Of a DNA stretch of 11,910 bases, positions 7,267 through 11,910 are shown in pieces. A program made the position numbers and the translations under genes. Every line of letters begins with the position of its first letter. The stretch's first letter is position 1. The notes beneath the pieces are model-generated. The model saw nothing but the letters and a program-made list of their open reading frames with translations, had not been told where the DNA came from and ran no database searches. This DNA comes from Deltaproteobacteria bacterium (lineage in GTDB: Bacteria; Desulfobacterota; Desulfobulbia; Desulfobulbales; Desulfobulbaceae): assembly GCA_013151365.1 (NCBI GenBank), contig JAADIK010000011.1, positions 17,672 to 29,581 on the forward strand, given 5' to 3'.

Positions 7267-7500
7267 TTAAAAAATTCTGCGAACCGGCTCATCATCTTTG
7301 GCCTTTCGCGAGATATACATATGCCTCTCTGTCTCTATATAAAACTCGGCAAGCAAGGCCGGGGTTCCTGAAAAAACAGCCTCGTCAAACCGGGCCAGAC
7401 AATTTTTCAATGAGAAATAAAGCAAAATGATGGAAAATAATTCTACAAAATCGCCGGCAGGAAAATGACTACCCGAAACAAGGCGGACGGCGCAAAGATA
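7267..7500 (-). other. ATG-poor open frame directly upstream of cobC; possible leader peptide at its 3' end
   Basis: On the minus strand 77 codons run without a stop from 7500 to a TAA at 7269-7267, 12 bases before the cobC start. The only ATG is near the end (7320), giving a 17-residue peptide (MYISRKAKDDEPVRRIF) preceded by GAGAGG at a short 3-base spacing. The frame reads like protein in places (for example LARFDEAVFSGTPALLAEFY), but I recognise no family. An open frame of this length in several hundred AT-rich bases is not significant by itself. It could be the 3' remnant of a lost gene, a small leader whose translation helps start cobC (which lacks its own ribosome-binding site), or chance. 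Confidence 0.2.
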
Positions 7501-7748
7501 TCACAACCAAGAATGGAATAAAACCTAAATCCGGGGGCGGATTGCCAGAAAAACATTGCCCCTCACCACACAACTTCCTGTTTTTTGATAAAAACACACG
7601 ACACACACCGGGCAAAAAAACTCACCCTACAGGAGCAGAAACAAAACGATTCATCATCGAACATCCAGCCGACGAATTCTACACTTCTACACTTGAACTC
7701 AGAGGACAATATATTCAATTTCCCGGAGTTGTGCATAGATGTCCCCGG
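7501..7748. other. AT-rich intergenic tract, no gene recognised
   Basis: No coding or RNA gene recognised on either strand. Small structures only: a 7-bp inverted repeat TGTTTTT/AAAAACA (7579-7585 and 7590-7596, 4-base loop) and a tandem copy of the 8-mer CTACACTT (7679-7686 and 7687-7694). Short plus-strand open frames here have no family resemblance and lack convincing ribosome-binding sites. Confidence 0.4.
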
Positions 7749-7967
7749 TTATACGAGAGCTTCTATTCCTTTTCGTTCAATGATGTCTAACAATTTACGG
7801 GATGCACCCGTGGGTTTTTTATTGCCCTGTTCCCATTTTTGAACTGTTGAAGGGCTGATATTGAAAATACTGGCTAGTGCCGCCTGACTGAGCCTAAATC
7901 TTTTTCTGATCGAAACGATCTTCTCAGGAGTATATTCCTGAACATCCGGGAGGCAGAGAAGAAGGGA
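7749..7967 (-). pseudogene. 5'-truncated HTH antitoxin / transcriptional regulator gene (HigA/NadS-like)
   Basis: The minus strand encodes 72 codons ending in TAA (7751-7749). They contain a complete Cro/C1-type helix-turn-helix: LPDVQEYTPEKIVSIRKRF, then LSQAALASIFNISPSTVQKW, then EQGNKKPTGASRKLLDII, ending ERKGIEALV. The LCLP...YTPE linker, the SQ..LA...N.S.STVQKWEQG recognition region and the KPTGAS.KLL...ERKG tail are characteristic of HigA/NadS-like antitoxins of about 100 residues. Matching that family, about the first 30-35 residues are missing: an in-frame TAA lies at 7970-7968, there is no ATG, GTG or TTG at a usable position, and the other two frames upstream do not resemble the missing part. 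No toxin gene is found next to it. Most likely a decayed orphan remnant; a cryptic start such as ATT or CTC is unlikely. It lies outside any ATG-initiated frame, so routine gene calling would miss it. Confidence 0.8.
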
Positions 7968-8000
7968 TTACGTATTAAATGTGGCCGCGTGTTGTAATTA

Positions 8001-8040
8001 GCCACTGTGGTGTTACTGTATTCAGTACTATCCACAGTAC
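8001..8040. promoter_or_regulatory. Cluster of overlapping dyads and CAGTAC repeats (possible operator)
   Basis: Within 40 bases: CCAC-T-GTGG (8002-8010), TACTG-TATT-CAGTA (8014-8027), and GTACT with AGTAC around ATCCAC (8025-8040). CAGTAC itself occurs twice in direct orientation, 12 bases apart (8023-8028 and 8035-8040). This density of related half-sites about 150 bases upstream of the glycosyltransferase start resembles a repressor or activator binding region. No known box (LexA, Fur, Crp) matches well. Function is inferred only. Confidence 0.3.
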
Positions 8041-8082
8041 CCTTCCGGAAACGGTCTTTTGACCCGATCTCCCGGAGTCTGC

Positions 8083-8121
8083 GCTTACCTGGAATCTTGC
8101 GAGCTCGCTTACCTGAGCTCG
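8083..8121. repeat. Direct repeat GCTTACCTG and 7-bp hairpin
   Basis: GCTTACCTG occurs at 8083-8091 and again at 8107-8115. The second copy forms most of the loop of an inverted repeat CGAGCTC (8100-8106) / GAGCTCG (8115-8121). Just upstream GGTC-TTTT-GACC (8053-8064) is another small stem. These lie in the leader of the glycosyltransferase gene and could fold in its mRNA, or be scars of past rearrangement next to the antitoxin remnant. Confidence 0.35.
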
Positions 8122-8186
8122 AACCAAAATCCTCATTGCCGGCGGGGCACTCACTATCACTCATACCTGGCAGGAATAAAAAATAT

Positions 8187-9446
8187 ATGATGTCAATAAA
8201 AACGGGAGATCAAAGGCTGACAGTGCTGCACGTGGCAACGATTAACCAGCCGGTAAAGCCGGATCTTGGTTATGGTCCCATAGAAATGGTTATCCATAAT
8301 ATCGACAAAGGACTCCAGGCCCTGGGTCACCGGTCGATTGTCGCCTGTTCCGGCGATTCCAGCGTGGCCGGGGAACATTATGTGACGGTCGAGAAAAGCA
8401 TCGGCGACTATTGGACCCACGACACCACGGCACGACGCAAAATCATGAACATGCACCTTTCAAGGGCATTGAACAGGGCAATGATGGGCGACATTGACGT
8501 TATCCATACTCATGATGTAAAAGCAGTTGAATACATTTATGACGCGGTAGCCGCCATGCAGGTGCCGATCGTGCTTACCCTTCACGTCGCGGCAAAAGAC
8601 TACTTGATGGCAGGTGTCCGGCGGCGCTGGTATAGCCCCTTGTCATCTCCCCTGGTGCACTGTGTGCCGATCAGCGAATATCAAAAAATAGAGTACCAGG
8701 GGTTGAACACGGAGGATGTTGTCTACCACGGAATTGAAGTGGAAAACTATCCGGCCAAAAAGAGTCCCGACCCGGGAAGCTATCTCTTCACTATCGGCCG
8801 GATAACCCGTGACAAGGGCCAGGATAAGGCCATAGAGGTTGCCAAAAGAACAGGTTCCAAACTTATCATTGCCGGCTGCGTCCAGGACAAAACCGCGGAC
8901 CGGGATTTTTTCGCCGACTTGAAAGGCTCTGTCGACCTGTTCGTTGATGTCGGCAACCAACCCGTCAACAGTGATTATTATGAACGGGTGATCAAGCCGT
9001 TACTGGACAGCGACAAGCAAATTATCTACATCGGCGAGATCAGCAGCGCGCATAAAAAACAATGGTATCTGCATGCCCGGGCCACTTTGTTCCCCATACA
9101 ATGGGGCGAGCCGTTCGGCCTGGTCCTGATCGAGTCAATGGCATGCGGCACACCGGCCATAGCATTCGGCAAGGGCGCGGTGCCGGAAATAATCGTGAAC
9201 GGAAAAACAGGGTTTGTAGTGGATTCTCAGGATGCCATGATTGAGGCGGTTAAACGCATCGACAGCATTGATCCTTATGAATGCCGGAGACATGTGCGGA
9301 ATCATTTCTCCACAACAAGTATGGCCTATAAATATTCGGAGTTGTACCAACATGTAGCCATTGAACATAAAATACCAGGCAGCCTCAGCCGGCCGTTAGC
9401 CGGCTATCTGCAGAAACCTCTCCCGCATGGCAGCCTGGCCATATAA
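8187..9446 (+). CDS. GT4-family glycosyltransferase
   Basis: Retaining, nucleotide-sugar-dependent glycosyltransferase with two Rossmann (GT-B) domains, predicted cytosolic. The 419-residue product has the acceptor-side domain at about 10-190, with LGYGPIEMVIHNID (27-40), DVIHTHD (104-110), VLTLHVAAKD (129-138) and CVPISEYQ (159-166). The donor-binding domain follows, with FTIGRITRDKG (201-211), YIGEIS (281-286), and the EX7E nucleotide-sugar motif E308-PFGLVLI-E316, then ACGTPAIAFGKGAVPEI (319-335). The pattern ARATLFPIQWGEPFG places it near AviGT4-like GT4 enzymes. Two oddities are an insertion of roughly 20 residues around 235-260 (acidic and aromatic) before DYYERVIKPLL, and a Pro-rich tail of about 25 residues. 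ATG at 8187 is preferred, with AGGA 11 bases upstream; a GTG at 8007 would add 60 residues without homology. Nine bases separate it from the GH15 gene. Sugar donor and acceptor are unknown. Confidence 0.9.
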   Translation: MMSIKTGDQRLTVLHVATINQPVKPDLGYGPIEMVIHNIDKGLQALGHRSIVACSGDSSVAGEHYVTVEKSIGDYWTHDTTARRKIMNMHLSRALNRAMMGDIDVIHTHDVKAVEYIYDAVAAMQVPIVLTLHVAAKDYLMAGVRRRWYSPLSSPLVHCVPISEYQKIEYQGLNTEDVVYHGIEVENYPAKKSPDPGSYLFTIGRITRDKGQDKAIEVAKRTGSKLIIAGCVQDKTADRDFFADLKGSVDLFVDVGNQPVNSDYYERVIKPLLDSDKQIIYIGEISSAHKKQWYLHARATLFPIQWGEPFGLVLIESMACGTPAIAFGKGAVPEIIVNGKTGFVVDSQDAMIEAVKRIDSIDPYECRRHVRNHFSTTSMAYKYSELYQHVAIEHKIPGSLSRPLAGYLQKPLPHGSLAI

Positions 9447-9455
9447 GAGGACACC

Positions 9456-11417
9456 ATGCCCAAAGATATTCCGGTAAGCAACGGTAATCTTCTTTTTAAC
9501 TTTGACTCGGATTATCAGATCCGGGATGTGTATTTCCCTTTGATCGGCCAGGAGAACCATTCCAAAGGAAATCCCTTCCGGTTCGGAGTGTGGGTGGATG
9601 GACGCTGCTCATGGATGGGGCCGGAATGGAAAACGGACCTGCGGTATCATGATGACAGCCTCGTTACCAAGGTCCTCCTGGAAAACAGGGCACTGGGACT
9701 GGAACTGTATTGCCAGGATGTGGTTGACATCGACCTGAACGTATATGTTAAAAAGGTCGAAGTGAGGAACCGGCAAGGAAAGGAACGCCGGGTAAGGCTA
9801 TTTTTCAGCCACGACTTTCACCTTTACGGCAATGATATCGGCGATACGGCCTATTTTGATCCCCGGACCCGTTCAATCATCCACTACAAGGCCAACCGCT
9901 ACTTTCTCATTAATTGTTCCGCGGCCGGCAAGCCCGGCGTAATTTACTATGCCTGCGGAGACAAGGAGGTACGCGGCAGGGAAGGAACATGGCGAGACGC
10001 CGAGGACGGCGAACTCAGCGGCAACCTGATCTCCTGGGGCTCTGCCGATTCAACAATAGGGATATGGCTGGACCTGCCTCCCGGCGGGAAGGCGGAGTGT
10101 TTCTACTGGATTGCCGCCGGCACGAATTACCATGAGGTGGCCCGGCTCAATCATGATGTAAAGGAAAAAACACCACAAAAGCTGATCCGGCGGTCGTTGG
10201 ATTACTGGCAGGCATGGGTACAGAAAGAATCCAGATCATTTGCCGCCCTGCCCAAAACAGTCACTGATATTTTTAACCGCAGCCTCCTCATTCTGCGGAC
10301 CCAGATCGACAACCGGGGAGCGATAATCGCCGCCAACGACTCGGATATCGTCCGTTTCGGCAGAGATACGTATTCTTACATGTGGGGCCGTGACGGGGCC
10401 TTTGTCGCCGCCGCCCTGGCCAAGGCGGGCTACTCGCATGTGTGCATGAAATTTTTCAACTTTTGCGCCCGTATTCTGTCTGAGGAAGGATACCTTTACC
10501 AGCATTATAATCCCGACGGCTCGCTGGCCAGCAACTGGCACCCGTGGTTGGTGAATGGCAAGGCGGTGCTCCCCATACAGGAAGACTCGACAGCCTTGAT
10601 TATCTGGGCGCTCTGGATACACTACGAGAACTCGAAAGACATCGAATTCATCAGGTCTCTCTACAAAAAACTTATTAAAAAGTCTGCCGACTTTCTGGTA
10701 GCTTACCGCGATCCGGAGACCCTGTTACCCAAGCCCTCGTATGATCTCTGGGAGGAACGTTTCGGGGTCCACGCATTTACCGTCGCCGCGGTAATTGCCG
10801 GTCTCAGGGCCGCAGCGAATTTTGCCCGACTCTTTCAGGACATAACCCTGTCTACAGAATATGATAGTGCCGCGAAAAAAATGCAGGAAGGGCTGGCCAG
10901 GCACCTGTACCATCCCGGCCTGAAGAGGTACGCCCGTTCAGGTTACCGAAGAGATAAAGGCTACGAACTCGATGAGGTGATCGATGTCAGCCTGCTGGGG
11001 CTTGCTGTTCTGGGAGCGTTACCTGCCGAAGACCCGCGGATGGTCAGAACAGTGGAGGCAATACAGCGGCAGCTTTGGCTCAAGACACCTGTCGCCGGTT
11101 GTGCCCGGTACCAGGATGATGTCTATTATCGGCCGGATGACTGCCCCGGCGACGTTCCGGGCAATCCCTGGTTTATTTCAACACTCTGGTTAGGAGAATA
11201 TCTTATAGCCCGGGCGGACGATCTGCAACAACTTCAGGAAGCCATTCCTTACCTTGAATGGTGTGTGCAGAATGCACTTCCCTCCGGGGTGCTTGCGGAA
11301 CAGGTGCACCCGGCAACAGGTTCTCCTCTCTCTGTCTCACCGCTCACCTGGAGCCATTCGGCCCTGGTGTGGACGGTATTGCAATATGTCGAAAAGTCCG
11401 ACTCATTAAAAAAATAA
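9456..11417 (+). CDS. Glycoside hydrolase family 15 (glucoamylase / glucodextranase type), cytosolic
   Basis: Inverting exo-acting alpha-glucosidase family that releases beta-D-glucose from starch-, dextran- or trehalose-like alpha-glucosides. At 653 residues it has the bacterial layout: an N-terminal beta-sandwich domain (about 1-250) and an (alpha/alpha)6 barrel (about 265-645). Visible barrel motifs are GRDTYSYMWGRDGAF (302-316), QEDSTALIIWALW (375-387), the general acid in YDLWEERFG (E433, equivalent to Glu179 of Aspergillus glucoamylase), NPWFISTLWLGEY (570-582), and the general base E615 in GVLAEQVHPATGSPLSVSPLTWSHS (quoted in parts). There is no signal peptide, so it should act inside the cell. 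ATG at 9456 has AGAGG directly after the upstream stop. Close spacing behind a GT4 gene suggests it trims or recycles the glucoside that enzyme makes, or salvages intracellular glycogen. Substrate not determinable. Confidence 0.93.
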   Translation: MPKDIPVSNGNLLFNFDSDYQIRDVYFPLIGQENHSKGNPFRFGVWVDGRCSWMGPEWKTDLRYHDDSLVTKVLLENRALGLELYCQDVVDIDLNVYVKKVEVRNRQGKERRVRLFFSHDFHLYGNDIGDTAYFDPRTRSIIHYKANRYFLINCSAAGKPGVIYYACGDKEVRGREGTWRDAEDGELSGNLISWGSADSTIGIWLDLPPGGKAECFYWIAAGTNYHEVARLNHDVKEKTPQKLIRRSLDYWQAWVQKESRSFAALPKTVTDIFNRSLLILRTQIDNRGAIIAANDSDIVRFGRDTYSYMWGRDGAFVAAALAKAGYSHVCMKFFNFCARILSEEGYLYQHYNPDGSLASNWHPWLVNGKAVLPIQEDSTALIIWALWIHYENSKDIEFIRSLYKKLIKKSADFLVAYRDPETLLPKPSYDLWEERFGVHAFTVAAVIAGLRAAANFARLFQDITLSTEYDSAAKKMQEGLARHLYHPGLKRYARSGYRRDKGYELDEVIDVSLLGLAVLGALPAEDPRMVRTVEAIQRQLWLKTPVAGCARYQDDVYYRPDDCPGDVPGNPWFISTLWLGEYLIARADDLQQLQEAIPYLEWCVQNALPSGVLAEQVHPATGSPLSVSPLTWSHSALVWTVLQYVEKSDSLKK

Positions 11418-11474
11418 CGGCAGCGGGGACAAATCCCGGCTGTTGAATTTATCCCCTGAATCGAACAACCGAAC

Positions 11475-11494
11475 CTGTCTATAACAGTTTTTTT
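11475..11494 (+). terminator. Weak hairpin with T7 run between the GH15 gene and trmO
   Basis: CTGT (11475-11478) and ACAG (11484-11487) form a 4-bp stem with a 5-base loop, followed by seven T (11488-11494). The stem is short for an intrinsic terminator. A second, GC-richer imperfect stem (CAGC-G-GGG / CCC-G-GCTG) around 11424-11445 follows the GH15 stop without a T-run. Together they may partly end the glycosyltransferase-GH15 transcript before trmO. Confidence 0.3.
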
Positions 11495-11508
11495 CCAAGG
11501 AGTGGATC

Positions 11509-11910
11509 ATGAATTGCGCCTTGCCGATCACCCTGACTCCTGTCGGCGTGATGCACTGCCGGCTTCTATCGTTGGACGACACGCCGAAAAATTTTGACGA
11601 GTCCGATCAGACCGGGACCCTGGAGATTTTTTCTCAGTATGAAGAGGCCCTGGAGGGAATCGAAGCCGGCCAGACCCTGGTGGTGCTGTTCTGGCTGCAC
11701 CAGGCCCGCAGAGACGTTCTCAAGGTCTATCCGCGCGGTGACCGGTCACGCGGGCTGCACGGCGTTTTCAGTACCCGCAGCCCCATGCGGCCCAACCCTA
11801 TCGCCTTGTCGGAGCTCAAGGTCCTCGAGATACGGGGCAACATGTTGAGCGTTGTCGGCGTCGATGTTATTGACGGGACCCCCCTGCTGGATATCAAAAA
11901 AAAATTACGG
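11509..11910 (+). CDS. trmO: TrmO/TsaA-family tRNA (N6-threonylcarbamoyladenosine(37)-N6)-methyltransferase, cut by right edge
   Basis: S-adenosylmethionine-dependent enzyme that methylates t6A37 of certain tRNAs to m6t6A, tuning decoding. 134 codons are visible with no stop before the window end. The family core is present: an N-terminal beta strand with TPVGVM, YEEALEGIEAGQTLVVLFWLHQA (about 44-66, quoted as one run of family positions, key residues FWLH), the SAM-binding signature GVFSTRSPMRPNPIALS (near 84-100), and GVDVIDGTPLLDIK (near 117-130). Family members usually add a C-terminal part of variable length that cannot be seen here. The ATG at 11509 has a strong AAGGAG ribosome-binding site (11497-11502). 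It lies 91 bases after the GH15 gene and is functionally unrelated to it. Confidence 0.88.
   Translation, partial: MNCALPITLTPVGVMHCRLLSLDDTPKNFDESDQTGTLEIFSQYEEALEGIEAGQTLVVLFWLHQARRDVLKVYPRGDRSRGLHGVFSTRSPMRPNPIALSELKVLEIRGNMLSVVGVDVIDGTPLLDIKKKLR

Noticed and set aside
7542..7842. Plus-strand open frames of 82 and 85 codons in the gap
   Set aside because: They overlap each other and the antisense of the HTH remnant, lack ribosome-binding sites and show no domain features.
8001..8007. GCCACTG, which resembles a conserved stretch of cobalamin riboswitches
   Set aside because: It is on the strand opposite to the cob genes, lacks the downstream B12 box and the surrounding core, and is part of a local CCAC/GTGG dyad instead.
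7874..8164. Minus-strand 96-codon ATG-started open frame
   Set aside because: Over its last third it runs out of frame through the HTH antitoxin codons; the rest has low-complexity basic composition and no family resemblance.
8007..8186. Upstream extension of the glycosyltransferase from a GTG at 8007
   Set aside because: The added 60 residues show no GT4 homology, the GTG has no ribosome-binding site, and the segment lies over repeats; the ATG at 8187 starts where family similarity begins.

Overview
The window looks like chromosomal DNA from a Gram-negative bacterium with GC-rich genes. The protein flavours and the gene neighbourhood suggest a deltaproteobacterium (Desulfobacterota). That placement is inference from family resemblance only; no rRNA or other phylogenetic marker is present. 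Eleven genes are supported, the two outermost cut by the window edges, plus one gene remnant. Genes are tightly packed except for a 932-base AT-richer gap at 7255-8186.

Layout. (1) 1-2464, minus strand: a TPR/YfgM-like membrane-anchored protein, then panC, panD and the N-terminal part of a DegT/DnrJ/EryC1/StrS PLP enzyme, apparently one operon. PanD makes beta-alanine from aspartate, and PanC joins it to pantoate to give pantothenate, the precursor of coenzyme A. (2) 2465-2761: divergent intergenic region with a perfect 8-bp inverted repeat. (3) 2762-4180, plus strand: xseA, the large subunit of exonuclease VII, convergent with the next block. (4) 4250-7254, minus strand: a histidine phosphatase (cobC-type), cobU, cobT and cobS. 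Each gene overlaps the next by 1-11 bases. Together they cover the nucleotide-loop assembly steps of cobalamin (activation of cobinamide, activation of the lower ligand, joining, dephosphorylation). (5) 7255-8186: gap holding the 3' two thirds of a HigA/NadS-like HTH antitoxin gene with no start codon, an ATG-less open frame just ahead of cobC, and a cluster of small inverted and direct repeats. (6) 8187-11417, plus strand: a GT4 glycosyltransferase followed nine bases later by a cytosolic GH15 glucoamylase-type hydrolase. These are probably co-transcribed and act on related alpha-glucosides, but the product is unknown. (7) 11509 to the right edge: TrmO/TsaA-type tRNA m6t6A37 methyltransferase, cut by the window end.

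Most of the window is ordinary housekeeping metabolism. The places worth a second look are the gap at 7255-8186, with its antitoxin remnant and operator-like repeats, and the uncharacterised glycosyltransferase/glucosidase pair. I did not find evidence for a large new system. No CRISPR array, insertion sequence, tRNA or rRNA was seen.
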